From Brachypterus glaber (taxonomy: Eukaryota > Arthropoda > Insecta > Coleoptera > Kateretidae), in the NCBI GenBank assembly GCA_958510825.1, contig OY294051.1:28879265-28943264 (forward strand): a stretch of DNA of 64,000 nt, in the 5' to 3' direction. Positions 35,740 through 47,761 of this stretch are shown one piece after another. The notes beneath the pieces were generated by a model that saw only the letters and a program-made list of their open reading frames with translations, had not been told where the DNA came from and did not search any database. The number at the start of each line of letters is the position of its first letter. Position 1 is the first letter of the stretch. The position numbers and the translations under genes are program-made.

Positions 35740-36495
35740 AAAAACTATTTTGACATAGCTGTCAGTTTGACAAGTAAGTTGATAAAAGTTATCAGTATTC
35801 TTAATTTTTTTTCATTATTGACCGTCGTCAATAAACAATGCTTAACAACGGTCAATAATAAATGAGTTCACTGATTTTATTGGTTGTCAACGTAAACAAG
35901 CCTTGACAACGGTATATAATATGTAAGCTAGCACTTAATTAGGTAGTAGAAAAACAATATTATATTATCATATTACCAAGGTAAAAAACTCACAATGTGC
36001 TCAAGCCCAAATGTGCTATAAGTATTTAGCAAAAAGGATTTGCTGAAAAAAAATCTTCCTAAATAATTTTTTTTTTGAAAAGGAAAAAATAAATATTTTT
36101 TTCAAAAAAGGTTTATTTTTTTAAAAAACGAAAAAATAAAAAAAAAAGAAATTTGGATAAGAAACATATTATGTTCCAAATTTAAAGTAACTTTTTTGCT
36201 CAAGACCACGGAAAGTTTTTAAGTTCTAAACTTTAAAGAATCGCTTACTCCTAATCTTCATTTACACACACGGTATATTGTATTTACTTAATTTAACACG
36301 CCTTTATGTATATATGCATAGTATAATACCACATAGACGCACCGGAAATACCGGAAATTTCATTTAGATTTTTTTATCATACGTCCTACCAAATATTAAT
36401 TATTATTTCGACATTAGGTCAACGTCCCAAAAAAATTATCGTGTTAAATAATATGTTTTCATTAAAGAGTTGATAATGATAATTACATACAAAGT
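35740..36495. other. unassigned AT-rich stretch
   Basis: A short inverted pair TGACCG.CGTCAATAA / TTATTGACCG lies near 35818-35862. Otherwise it is featureless. Confidence 0.3.
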
Positions 36496-36587
36496 TTTTA
36501 ATTGCAAAATGCACTATACTTAGAGGAAGTCGGGGCAAGATCGGCTTGTAGGTGACGGGGTAATTAGGTACTGTCAATATCAACAAA

Positions 36588-36730
36588 TATTAGTTATTTA
36601 TGGTACTAGTGGGTAGAGTAAGATATTGCCTATGAGAAAATTGACCTGTGAGGCTTTAACCGAGAAGGTTAATTTAAAAGTTTAGATAGGGCAATATCGG
36701 TTTGCCATACAAAATGTTGTCCAATACCCA
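36588..36730. mobile_element. hairpin MITE, AATAGTTATTTATGG type, copy 2
   Basis: TTAGTTATTTATGGTACTAG is followed by AGATATTGCC and is mirrored by GGGCAATATCGGTTTGCCAT. It is reversed relative to 1649-1797. Confidence 0.65.
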
Positions 36731-36847
36731 TTTTAAACTTTTTTTTTTTTTAATTTATACATTAATTCTGTGTAAATTTTTGATTTAAACGTATAAATTT
36801 TACCTTTCAAAGACGTCGTCTATTAAATCAAGTAGGCAGCTTTAAAG

Positions 36848-37045
36848 TTTTGTCCAATACCCAAACTTAATAAGACAATTACAAGCTTCATTTTAAACAG
36901 AGAAACCTGCAAATAACCCACGCGTGGCTTTTACTTTATCACTTGCTAAGTAAAACGCATTCATCTGTCAAAATTTTTCGCTACAAGTTTCTCTGTTTAA
37001 AATAAAGCTAGTAATAGTCTTATTTCTTTTGGGTATTGGACAAAA
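36848..37045. mobile_element. palindromic element with TTTTGTCCAATACCC ends
   Basis: The ends TTTTGTCCAATACCCAAA and complement are followed by mirrored TAATAAGAC.ATTAC and TTTAAACAGAGAAAC. A solitary copy of the end, TTGTCCAATACCCATTTTAA, lies at about 36718. The inner sequence CACGCGTGGCTTTTACTTTA also occurs at about 1512. Confidence 0.7.
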
Positions 37046-37395
37046 TATGTAATTGCAAAATATACTATAGTATTAGTACTAACTATACTTAGGGAAAGGT
37101 GGGATAAGATCGGCTAGTAGGTGGCAGGGAAATTACACATCGTTAATATCAAGCATTCCATTTTTATTTATTGGTGTGGCTTACTCTAGCTGATGATGTG
37201 ATCTTATATTAGGATTTTCTTTCATATTTCAAGTCTCGGTTTAAGCCTAAAAATTCATTTTTGCTTTTAACGTACCTTTAGTCGCATGCCTACCTACAAA
37301 CCCGACAATACTGGCTCCTTTAAATCAATGGGTATAGAACGCCTATAAGCGTCAGTGGCATTTGGCCTAAGCATACCTTGACGTTCGTAAGCGTC

Positions 37396-37415
37396 ATTGG
37401 CAGCGAACGTGTTAA
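37396..37415. mobile_element. solitary piggyBac-like MITE end
   Basis: GGCAGCGAACGTG followed by TTAA is the mirror of the TTAACACGTTNGCTGC end seen at 60246. The left partner is not clear. Confidence 0.4.
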
Positions 37416-37705
37416 AAGTCGAATGAGCTTTAAAATGCCAGATTATTATATCATTACTGCATTAGTTTTTAGTAACTAAAACTGTTGCTCTATGCAATAT
37501 GAATAAGAGAGTTGTTATTCCTATTAAGGGAAAAATAACGATCCAATAAGAGAGTGGTAAAATAAAAGGATTTCGTCTAATGGTGAGTAAGTGGAATTCT
37601 TCCCTGTCCGCCTTTGCGTCTACATCGGGCGTTAATATTTATGAAATGTGTAGATTTGTGACAGAAAGGACCTTGTTTGTCAATAAATATTCAGAAAATC
37701 GCGGT

Positions 37706-38105
37706 TAAAGGGGCATCGTATTTTGAGCTAACTCGCGTTCAACGATAAGATTTTACATACTTATAGATACATAAAAAAATATTTTTTTTTAAATTTCAGC
37801 CCTTTTTATGGCCCGGAACATATTTTCATTAATAATTTTAAATACGAATGTTAATATATAATATATATAAAAATAAGTTTGCACATTGACTACTACTGTG
37901 GGACCAAGGGAAAAGTGTGTTGTATTGTGTTAACCGCCCGGGCGCGCTGTAAAATTAAAATATTTTGTTGTTTTTTTATTAATTTTTACGAATTTAACAT
38001 GATGTAGAATACACATGTAATTAGGCTGGACTAGTTTATTATGTTTTAATAAGATTATAGTTAGTTTTGAGGTATTCATACTAATAACGTTGTAAAGCAA
38101 TCCAG
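37706..38105 (+). repeat. dispersed repeat family R1, single-unit copy
   Basis: It aligns with 13552-14030 over the lead (ATCGTATTTTGAGCTAACTC, CAACGATAAGATTTTACATA, TTTCAGCCCTTTTTATGGCC) and into the first tandem unit, but carries only one unit. Confidence 0.75.
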
Positions 38106-38109
38106 CAGC

Positions 38110-39680
38110 TTCAACGGTAACCCAGAGCCCATGGGACTTTTAAAACAAAAAAGTTATGATGGGTTAAACTTAAAAGAAAATAAAAAAAAAGCTGAAAATT
38201 CCGATTAACGTAATTTTTTCAGGAAAAATTACTTTTATTATAAGGATCAATTATACAAAAAATAAAAATAAAAAAAGTGAAAAATTTTGAAATTTTTTTT
38301 TTCATGTTTTTTTTTTATTTTTTTTTTATTTTTTTTTATTTTTCGTCTTTTGCTAATAGAAAATTTAATAAAAAAAAATTGAAAATTTTATATAAAATTG
38401 TATTGTCAACCGAGTTAAGCATGTGTACTAAATTTCTAAGTATCTTCTAAATGGCCATTTTTTGCTCCGACATGTAGCGACATTAACTAAATGAGTAAGG
38501 CTCTTTCTGGCATAAGTCCACAAATAGCTCTCGAAAGGCTAACTCGATTATGCATTTAAATTGATTTGTCTATTCAATCATGGGTTTTGTTTTTATTATA
38601 ATGCAGACGTATCTCAAAAATCTCAGATAAAATTTAAATTTAGGTGGATTGTTTGGCTTATTCTCAATGACAATTTATTTACTTTATAACAAAGGGTGAA
38701 GATAGTTATTTATGTGGCTAGAAATTCTCGCCAAGAAATGTAGATTGTAGATTATTGTTCAGGATATTTTCTTTGAATACAGTCACAACATAATTAAAAC
38801 GTTTTCTCAGTGTATCTAGAAAATAGTGTACCTACACGCGTGTACCACTCTTAATTTGTAAATATTTGTGTGCCAAGATTAGAAGGAACGTCTTTTGTTG
38901 GACTGTTTCCAACTCGGTTTCCAAAAAAGGAATGTTTTTTCAAAAAATTTTGTTTTTATTTGCGAAAAACGAAAAATGTTTGTAAATTGTTTTTTTATTT
39001 TTTTTTAAGTTTAACCCCCATAACTTTTTTGTTTTTGGGGGGATTACTTTCAAAAACAATAGGGATCTTCCCCTTATAGAACTTAATTTTTCCCGAAAAT
39101 TTCGAGTCGATCGGATAATTCCTTCCTGAGTTATCGTGTCTTCAAAAAACGTGACATCGGAAGGACGGACAGACAGACAAACAGACAGGTAGATAGACGG
39201 AATTTTCAAAGTTTCTTATTTTTTCATGAAACACATCCACAAAGTCCAAGAATTTCTTGTCTAGGACGTTTTTTGCCGATTTTGGGAATTTTGAAACTAC
39301 CGTATATACCTACCTAATACTATTCTAGCGCTTGCGCTTAATTTATTGTTCCTAACAACAGATAAAAATGTAAAAATAGCATAATTCTAATGAAACAGTA
39401 TAATTTAGAAACATCTTTGTTGTGACAATGAACTTATATGAAACGATAACTTAGATAACCTTTAAATGTGCATCTTGGGTTCGTTCGTAATAAACGTTTA
39501 ATTGCCGCAGTCTTAATTTAAAGCAATTGATGTGTTCAGGATGTGAGCAGATCATTCATACATTTTTTCTCGAAGAATTAAGATTTCAATGTCAAATAGG
39601 ACAAGAAATGGAATCAAGAAATCGTAATGACAATTTCACAAGTTGCATTGGTAATTTGAACTGGTGCAATTATCACCTTG
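38110..39680. other. unassigned stretch with low complexity and a GACA microsatellite-like tract
   Basis: T- and A-runs fill 38200-38400. At 39160-39200, GGACGGACAGACAGACAAAC lies downstream of a TCGAGTCGATCGGATAATTC block. The associated open frames are repeat-derived. Confidence 0.35.
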
Positions 39681-39681
39681 T

Positions 39682-39820
39682 TAATAGTATATTAAAGTAC
39701 TAGTTTCATAACATACGTTTTTAGCGCACGAATACAAGTTTAGAAAACAAGCCGCTTGCGGTGAGTTTTCTAAAGTACTAGTGCGCTAAAAACGTGTTAT
39801 GAAACGAGTGCTTTATACAA
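39682..39820. mobile_element. hairpin MITE, AATAGTATATTAAAGTAC type
   Basis: TTTCATAACATACGTTTTTA followed by GCGCACGAATAC mirrors GTACTAGTGCGCTAAAAACG then TGTTATGAAA. The apex is GCCGCTTGCGGTGAG. It is the same family as the inner part of 16137-16358, without the extra outer arms. Confidence 0.8.
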
Positions 39821-39829
39821 TTTTTTCTA

Positions 39830-42479
39830 TTTTGCTCTAAAATTTAAAAAAACTTACATTTGGAGGTTTACATTTAAATTGATGACTGATTTAGGGATTT
39901 TTGTTTCGAATTGGCATTACAGTTTTCGCCATGTTTAAAATTCTAAAAACGAGTATTATTTTGATATATTTTATAGTCATTTCTTCTCTTTTCCACTGCA
40001 AGTAACCAAGCCACAATTTTAACACGGTAAAACATAACCTAAACACAAAATTTTGTAGAAAATTAAACTTTAAACCGACGTTCACAATTGCACGGCAAAC
40101 GTCAAGAGATAGACTTTTCTCTGTTGCCAACCCAAAAGAGAAAAAAGTACAGACCTCTTATGGGCCTATAAGAACACGCAAAATGCGTGTGATTATGAGC
40201 TTATAAGAGTCCTAAAATAGAAAAAAGTTTTATAAAATAGTCCATAAAAATATCCTTTGTGTAACTTGAATTATTAGATAATTTTGTTCTGGCATAACAA
40301 AAACATTTTGCTTTAAGAAAATTGTCCTCGTGTAGTTCAAGCGCTAGAAAATTTCCAAGAAAAATGCTTTTGATATACCAAAACAAAATTGTCAATAATT
40401 CGACTTGCACTAAGACAATTTGCTTGTCAAGAAGTAAAACATTTCCTGAAGAACGAGGTTTTTAATTTTGTAGAAAATTTCATTCAATGTAAAAAATTAA
40501 AATTATTATTTTTTTCTTACAAAATTACTACAAGACGTGTCTAATTTGATCTATGAAACTATTATATTGAGAAATAGATTAATATAACTAATTAATTAAT
40601 TAATATAACTATTTGTTTTTATTTGACTTTTCCCCTTTGGCTTACAATATCAACCAAAAGAAAGATCTTTATTTTGTCAAAAAAGCTTTACTACTTAATG
40701 CTATAGCATACTTAACATATTCTAGACAATCTGGTTGACGATAAAGTTGATTTTAACTTGAGGCTGGGGGTGCCAGTCTAGTACATTCAAAAATGTTTTT
40801 TATGTAATTTTATAAGAAATATTCGAAAGGAAGAAACGAGAGGTAAACCGCGAGAGGAAGTCATTGTACAAGCTTAAGCAACTCCGGGGGAGAGTTAGGG
40901 GAAGTTTGGAGGGTGTCTGGAAGAAAAAAAATAAGTAAACGTGTGAAGGAAGAAAATTGTTCCGCTTATAATATTTTTAAACGTAAATTCACCGCCTTTT
41001 GTATTATTTTTGAACATTATGTGACTGTGAGACCATTGAAAACCAGATAGAAGAAAGGGCGCCCTTTGATGAAGACATCTAGCAGGGCAAAGGTCAGAGA
41101 TTTTCTTTCATAACAGACATTTTCATAATTTAATTTTTTTGGTAAAAGTAGGGTATTCAGAGTAGTTCAAATTGCCTCAGAGTCTCAGACACAGTCTCAG
41201 ACTCGGAGAGAAAGTCAGGAGTCAAAATATGAAGTATTGTATAATTTTTTCCTCGTCGCTTACCTGTTATAACATGATTGCTGTGTCAACGTCACTAAGG
41301 TACACTTTAAAATACATAATTTAACAATATTAACACTCAAATAAAATAAGTTATTTTCTTGAAAAGACTCAGACTTGGTATTGATTTTCAAAATGAGGTA
41401 GAAATTCCACCATAGCTACGAGTATAATCATAAGTAATTATTTTTTACTGAGGTGTTTACAATAAAATTTGATCCCTTTGTACTATTTCTTGGATTAGTT
41501 GAATGAAACCGACATCCTGTTTGCGAAAAAATTAGCCTTTAAGCCCGTCACACTTCATTATATTTAGTCAAAATAAATAGGTGTGTGGGCTATAATGTAC
41601 AGACGGCTGGGAATGACCATTTTAGTTTATTGCCCCCTGTTAAAGGGCACTCCTCTAGTTACACGTTCCTTTTTTTTTAATTTGCATTTTATGTACTACA
41701 CGCTAGATTTTTTCCAGAAATGCAAAATTACTTGTCGTTTCATTATTTTTATGAGAGTCTTAGATTTACCTTGCAAAATGACCATCTTAAATGATAAAGC
41801 ACAACAGATTTTTTACAAATTATTGGAGACTATTAGATAGCAGGGTTCCCGTTATGGGGGGCAGGGGGGAGCGCCCTTTCCCCAATCGCTCTTGAGTTGG
41901 GAAACTCGCACTCTCGAGCACTGTCTATAGATCATCCAGATGAGAAAATTAATCAGTTTTGGTCGGTAAATTTTTGCCAATATAAATTTTAGCGGCATCA
42001 CTTTTAGTGTTATAAAACCCTATGTATGTGGAACTGTTAAGATATCAATTAATTATTCATATTTTTTTATAAATCGCACACAGTATAAAAATTTCCTTTT
42101 GTATTTAAAGTACCTATGTCAAAGAAAATCTAACCGTATCAACGTTTCCTTTTGTAATTGAAGTACTTATGTCATAATCAGTAATTCTTTTTTATTTTTA
42201 GAATATGAAGCGTTCACAATGTCCTTGGTAAAAAAGGGTATATAACCTAAAATTAGTACTGGTAATTATTATACTCGAACCAGAGAAGGCCTTAAGGGTG
42301 TATGGTCAAAATTGGTCATACCTAGGTATACCTAGCCTAGACATGACCACATGACTACTTTGACCGGTTATGGACTCGTTGACGCTTCATCACTACTTGA
42401 CACTCTGAAATTGACAGCCAGATATTTGTCGTTAAATGACATGGTTGGTCAATGACGTTTCATTTTTTCAGACTGAAAA
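39830..42479. other. unassigned stretch, 2.6 kb
   Basis: A 56-bp palindrome lies at 40154-40209 (CTCTTATGGGCCTATAAGAA / CTTATAAGAG). A purine-rich patch lies at 40830-40930. The frame at 41583-41840 has no motif. This is the longest stretch without a clear element. Confidence 0.4.
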
Positions 42480-42483
42480 CATA

Positions 42484-43239
42484 TTATAACCAGTACCTGG
42501 CGTATTTCCAGTTATAGTCCAGTCTTCAAGTTAATAAAAGAGGCTTCACCTGGAAATAATTCAGGGAGTTTCGATTTTTGGTTTATTAGGTAGGGTTTAA
42601 AGAACTTATTTTTCACAAAAACCAGACTTTTTAAAATATCTCAAGATCGGTGCATCCTAGAACAAAAAACTTTTGATATGAAAATAAAGAGGACCAAATC
42701 TTCAACATTTTTTTTGTTATATATTTTATTGTACGACTTATAGCTAATTCACGGCACCGCCTTAAACGTTACACTGTAGGGTTTTAGATTTTTCTTTATG
42801 ACTCGGTTAGGACGTTTTTTTTATGCTTAATACAATGGTGATTCAATCGAAAATCGGTTTACTCGAAATAATGGGGCACAAATGTGTGAATTATTTAAAA
42901 AAAATAATTTTACGTAAATTTATTTTCACCCAAAACGTTCTCAGGGGCATGTCTAACCGACGATAAAGAACAATTTTGGTTTTTCGAAAAAACATTAAAA
43001 ATCTAAAAACGTATTACACTATTAGGAGATATTTTAAAAATCCCTTTTTTGTGAAAAACGCGTAAAAAAATGAAAGTTCCAAATCGAGTTCAACGGCGCA
43101 ACATTTTTTTTTATTTGCGGCCATTAACCCTACCCAATAAACCGAAAATCAAAACTCCCTGAATTATTTCCAGGTAAAGCCTCTTTTATTGACCTGAAGA
43201 CAGGACTACAACTGGAAATACGCCGGGTAATGGTTATAA
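42484..43239. mobile_element. foldback element with CATA TSD
   Basis: The ends TTATAACCAGTACCTGG and near-complement lie between direct CATA copies (42480-42483, 43240-43243). The arms of about 120 bp include CGTATTTCCAGTT, AAAAGAGGC and TGGAAATAATTCAGGGAG. It is 756 bp and non-coding. Confidence 0.85.
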
Positions 43240-43442
43240 CATAAATAAATTTATTAATTTTTAGTCTTTTTGGGACCTTTTTTACCATAATTCGATATTT
43301 TAAAAAAATAAGGAAAATATCAGTGGCGTAGCGAGTAGGTTTTTACGTGAGTCGAGAAACGGAATGGAATAATCTTGTTAACAATTTATCTAAAATTAAG
43401 TTCTTGTTTCGCAAAAGTCTCAAAGATAAACTTTTTGTTTCA

Positions 43443-43942
43443 TCACGCGAAATTCTTGATTTTCAAAACTCTAGATATTCGACCGAGCAAAAGCAAACAT
43501 GAATAACCAGAAGCAAAAACTAATGATTCAAAGAAATCCATAAATATTTCTGCTAGTATTGGACTCATTGGTTCACCCATATCTAAACCGTCTTTACTTT
43601 TATAGTGCTTCCCATTAAAAGTGAAAAAATTCTGTTCAGCGCAATGCTTGATTAAAGCTTTAAAAGATGATCCTTCATTATCGGATAAGTCTATGATGAC
43701 TTCATCCACCAGACTTAAGACTTTTTAACTGGAACATTTGTAAACAAATCTTTCACATCCAAACTAACTAAAAAACCTTCTTTACCAAGGTCCAAGTCCT
43801 TGACCTTTTTAACAAACTCGATTGATTTCTTGGCTGATCTCTTTGGTTTAAAGATATCCAGTAGATATCCTAATGGGTAACAACGAACAAGGCCCGTTTT
43901 GATTAAGTACATATTTATTTGAAAATTGTCTGTTTCCTCCAT
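43443..43942 (-). pseudogene. Penelope-like element reverse transcriptase fragment
   Basis: In the minus-strand frame from 43942, LVSLDVKDLFTNVPV is the palm A motif of Penelope-like reverse transcriptases. After a frame slip at about 43710, the next frame carries GLDMGEPMSPILAEIFMD, their palm B motif (usually GLPMGSPLSPILAEIFM). The catalytic YVDD motif should follow but the sequence is cut off at about 43440. Penelope elements encode a reverse transcriptase fused to a GIY-YIG nuclease; here the parts are rearranged. Confidence 0.88.
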
Positions 43943-44017
43943 AACGCCTTATAATGAACATAAATTTAAATTTGATTGTTAGTTAACAAATAAATGACCA
44001 AGAAATTAGTTTTATTT

Positions 44018-44172
44018 ACATCCAAACTAACCTTCTTTACCAAGGTCCAAGTCCTTGACCTTATTAACAAACTCGATTGAGTTCTTGACTGATCTCTTTG
44101 GTTTAAAGATATCCAATAGATATCCTAATGGGTAACAACGAACAAGGCCCGTTTTATTTAAGTACATATTTA
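44018..44172 (-). repeat. duplicated Penelope reverse transcriptase piece
   Basis: This repeats 43755-43915 in the same orientation (ACCTTCTTTACCAAGGTCCA; GATATCCTAATGGGTAACAA). A second shared block, 43906-44021, recurs at 45478-45593 and starts GTACATATTTATTTGAAAAT in the second copy. The two block pairs show the inner copy was spliced into another copy of the same element. Confidence 0.85.
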
Positions 44173-44509
44173 TAAAGAACTTTCACTTTCGGGTTTAGAC
44201 CGTGTTAATGGATTTTCACTTTCCGACGTTTCGTCTCTTACTACTAGAGACATCTTCAGGGATTAATCTGAAACTAAGTTTCGAATCAACTTGTGTCACT
44301 TTTTATGACGAGTTGTGGTTATTCACCCGTGACGAGGTTTTTCCTATCACAGACTTCCATATTGCAGGTAAGTGGTAACCAGTGTCCCGATTGATATTGT
44401 TAGGATGCTTGATGATTTCTATCGATTCCCGTATCTTCCTTGGCATTTTTCTGTTTTCTGTTAATATTTGTTTTGTTTCAGACAAATTGATTTTATGACC
44501 TGTTTCATG
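44171..44509 (-). mobile_element. Penelope 3' end, minus-orientation arm of a 339-bp inverted duplication
   Basis: It holds the C-terminal 60-odd codons of the GIY-YIG protein (SETKQILTEN..MPRKIRESIE) to a stop at 44303, plus about 130 bp of 3' flank with a hammerhead-like motif. It is matched by 45102-45440 in reverse; paired positions sum to 89611 across the arms. The two protein copies differ at only two residues (R/K and V/L), so the inversion is young. Confidence 0.92.
44225..44259 (-). ncRNA. hammerhead-like ribozyme motif (degenerate)
   Basis: Read on the minus strand: CTGAAGA, a six-bp stem GTCTCT/AGAGAC, then GAAAC and GTC. CTGANGA, stem II and GAAA are the hammerhead core, and hammerheads are known in Penelope-like elements. 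There is an unpaired T before the stem and no visible stem III, so activity is doubtful. Confidence 0.4.
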
Positions 44510-45101
44510 TACATGTTCGGCTACTGCCGATAAGGAAATTTGTTTCTTTCTTATATTGCGCTCATGCTCTTGAAGTCTTGTAGAAATTTTTCTCTTAGTT
44601 TCACCTATGTAAACCGTACCACAGGAGCAGGGTATTTTATATACGCCTTCTGAACTCAGGGGTATTTTGTCTTTTGTTGAAGTAAAACATTGACCTAATT
44701 TTTGGTTGGACCGAAATATAGGCTTAATATTTCACTTCTTCAAAAGTTTACCTATTTTATCCGTGATACCGCTTACATAGGGAAGTATAACTTGTGTCTG
44801 TCTGTCATTGTCACTATTGTCCTGTTGTTTGGGTCTGGGATTTCTGTATTTGTATATGGTCTTATTAATGTCTTTTTTGGTATAACCGTTCATGGTCAAG
44901 GCTTTGGTTAGTTTAAGGAGTTCTGTCTAGGGAATTCTTGTCTGAAATCATGAAAGCCCTATGAACAAGTGAATTAACTACCGAGCGTTTTTGAGAGGGA
45001 TGGTGATGTGAAAATGCGTTTAGGTATCTGTCAGTGTGGGTTTTCTTCCTGTATACCGAGTGTCCTATTGAGCCATTTTCCGTTTTGTAAACCAAAACGT
45101 C
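44303..45101 (-). pseudogene. Penelope-like element, post-RT region and GIY-YIG endonuclease
   Basis: Reading from 45101, DVLVYKTENGSIGHSVYRKK is the segment after the reverse transcriptase palm. A frameshift at about 44930 leads to LTKALTMNGYTKKDINK, a premature TGA occurs near 44738, then VYKIPCSCGTVYIGETKR with R..EHERNI is the GIY-YIG nuclease core with its Cys pair. The protein ends at 44303. GIY-YIG nicks target DNA for insertion. The domain residues G-Y, Y-I-G, R and E-H are visible, but the frame breaks make the locus non-functional. Confidence 0.92.
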
Positions 45102-45440
45102 CATGAAACAGGTCATAAAATCAATTTGTCTGAAACAAAACAAATATTAACAGAAAACAAAAAAATGCCAAGGAAGATACGGGAATCGATAGAAATCATC
45201 AAGCATCCTAACAATATCAATCGGGACACTGGTTACCACTTACCTGCAATATGGAAGTCTTTGATAGGAAAAACCTCGTCACGGGTGAATAACCACAACT
45301 CGTCATAAAAAGTGACACAAGTTGATTCGAAACTTAGTTTCAGATTAATCCCTGAAGATGTCTCTAGTAGTAAGAGACGAAACGTCGGAAAGTGAAAATC
45401 CATTAACACGGTCTAAACCCGAAAGTGAAAGTTCTTTATA
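45102..45440 (+). mobile_element. Penelope 3' end, plus-orientation arm of the inverted duplication
   Basis: This is the mirror of 44171-44509, joined head-on to the minus-strand protein region at 45101/45102. Penelope-type insertions often carry an inverted partial copy at one end, and this fits. Confidence 0.9.
45352..45386 (+). ncRNA. hammerhead-like ribozyme motif, second copy
   Basis: Identical 35-nt motif to 44225-44259, in the opposite orientation. Confidence 0.4.
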
Positions 45441-45724
45441 TCTTAATGGCCGTGAAAGCTTAAAATCTAAAAAAGTACATATTTATTTGAAAATTGTCTG
45501 TTTCCTCCATAACGCCTTATAATGAACATAAATTTAAATTTGATTGTTAGCTAACAAATAAATGTCCGAGAAATTAGTTTTATTTACGTATAAAGTGTAA
45601 TTATTTTATGAATCGTGGGTGCACAGAAAATTCATTACATTGTATTTGTCTATTAATGCTTAAGGTTTGCATTTTATTATTTTATATAAATAATATACAT
45701 CGTAAAGTATTAACAAGTTGTATC

Positions 45725-45812
45725 ATTGGCTTGCTCTTTAAACCTTATTTTCAATGTTTGCAATGATTGTCCAACGTATGTTTTGTCACAGCTTCTGGCA
45801 GCCACATGCTCC
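45725..45812 (-). pseudogene. separate GIY-YIG fragment
   Basis: The minus-strand frame reads CDKTYVGQSLQTLKIRFKEQ, the C..YVGQT.R.L..R..EH pattern of retroelement GIY-YIG domains. It differs from the neighbouring element, so it is a scrap of another Penelope-like family. Confidence 0.65.
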
Positions 45813-45819
45813 ATCTATA

Positions 45820-47759
45820 AATATGAATAATAATTATAGATTATTACAGATTATCACAGATTATTTTTTCTGGTTATTTTAAATGGAATTATTTATATAC
45901 AGAGTGTCTCAGAATTAACGCATCTAATTTTAAGGGGTGATTCTAGACAAAAAAAAAACGATAAAAAGTATCTATAAATATGTCCAAAAACGGGTTGTAA
46001 GGGTCTCCAAAAATTCGGCTGGTATTTAATAACTCGGAAATCCTTGGAGATATAGAAACAAGGTTTTGCACCTAATCTGACTTTAATATGATCTATCATA
46101 ATGTGTTACATTCAGGGGCGTACGTAACGGGAGGGATTTTCACTTTTTTGCTTCAAACTTATTTATTTCTATCTTTTTTGTAGTTTTATTATTAAAATAT
46201 ACAGAACCTATACATTTTTATATACATGACTTTTGTATCTATATTAATTTATTTACTCTTTAACCTACCTTTTATTTGCCCTATAAATGTTGACAAAGTT
46301 ATTGCAATATTAACAATCTTATGTCAATTTTGTAAATATCTTTTTTAAAATAAAAATCTAATGTAACAAGCTAAATTATTTTTGGAATGATGGTTTTGAA
46401 GAGGTATGAAGAAGACGAGAATCTGATGAATTGGAGGTGAAGCGCAAAAGAAGGAATTTGAAAATTTTATGTATAATCTATCAAAATTGGCACTGTATTT
46501 TTTTTTTAATTAATGGAGAGCCCCTAGCACAAGTCAAAAGCTTATTTGGGGTTCTCCATGCCTATGTAATATCTGCAAAAATAAACTATAGCTAATATAA
46601 AATTCAAAATTACTCGAACTGACTTATCACAAAAATAGTAAAAAATGGTACATAAATACTAGGTGATGCTTTTATGATGTACAACAGCTGGGTAAAATGC
46701 AAAATCCGACGGTTTTATGTAGGTATTATTTTTTGAGGACGTCAGTCTGAATAGCTGTGAATTTGACTATAGTATCAGGTTTTTCGTACATTATTTGCCA
46801 TGGCATCGCCATTTTATTGTTAAACATTAACTATAGGATAAACATTGGAAATGTTTGCCTTAACGTTTAACGTATACATATCGTATATAAAATTATTTGT
46901 CAAGGATTTTTTATTGTCCTATTAAAGCTTTTTACTTTTGCCATTTGGATTTATATGGTTTTATGGCGTTTTTGTTAAACGTCAGAAGATTTATAGAAAT
47001 TATTGTCAGGATTTACGATTTCTAACACAATTAGCAATGTTTATTACAATTTTGCGAAATAGTATTATCTTAAATTAAATGCAAAGATAAAAATTAACCA
47101 GTCATGTAAAAATGACATGTCGTTGTTATTGCTGTTGAGTTATGAAGTGAGAAATATGCTTAAAACGCCTGTTAAAAGGTCCTAGCTTTCTTAATTAAGA
47201 GAAGATTTAATCCAAAAGTGCATAATTGCATATCATTATTATGAACTTGACGTAAAATCAGCTTTTAAATCTATGTAATATCTCGTACTTTTATCAAAAA
47301 CAAACGAAAATCGTTTTTCTCAAAAACGGACGTAACCAGTCACTGGTTCCTTTTATTTTGATCTTAAAATAATTTTTACCACTCGAATTATGACCAGACC
47401 CCGGAATAAATATGACATTGGTCGTATATACCAGTACCGGGTTTAAAAGAATATGCCTCGAAATATGCATTCTAGTATACTCTGTTTAATTCATTTTTTA
47501 CTGCAACAAGTATACTGTAAATTGTTATAAAACAGTTTGTATACTTTTACAATATTATAAAACATTTATCTAATAATGTAAATAACAATTCTATCTTTTA
47601 TTTTTAAAATGTTATATTAAGTATAAGGACCTGTTCAAATATAACTATTAGACGTTAATCGTTTATATATAAAGTATACTTGAGTGAGCCTTACGTATTT
47701 CGTTTTTTATATGGCATTAAGAATCATATAGATACCGATTAAAACTCCTATCGGAATTA
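45820..47759. other. unassigned stretch with solitary element ends
   Basis: A CAGAGTGTCTCAGAATTAAC end starts at 45900 after TA. CAGGGGCGTACGTAACGGGA, at about 46113, resembles an hAT end. A 12-bp-stem hairpin (ATGGAGAGCCCC/GGGGTTCTCCAT) lies at 46513-46559. No coding signal was found. Confidence 0.4.
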
Positions 47760-47761
47760 TA

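Larger units (their letters stand above)
36496..37165. repeat. split direct repeat enclosing hairpin elements
   Basis: 36496-36585 and 37048-37165 share AATTGCAAAAT, ACTATACTTAG and AAGATCGGCT.GTAGGTG in the same orientation. Between them lie the hairpin at 36588-36730 (second copy of the 1649 element, reversed) and the TIR element at 36848-37045. Confidence 0.6.

Noticed and set aside
37580..37708. Small ORF of 42 residues starting MVSKWNSSLSAFASTSG
   Set aside because: It looks less repetitive than its surroundings but has no recognisable family and no second copy; too short to support.
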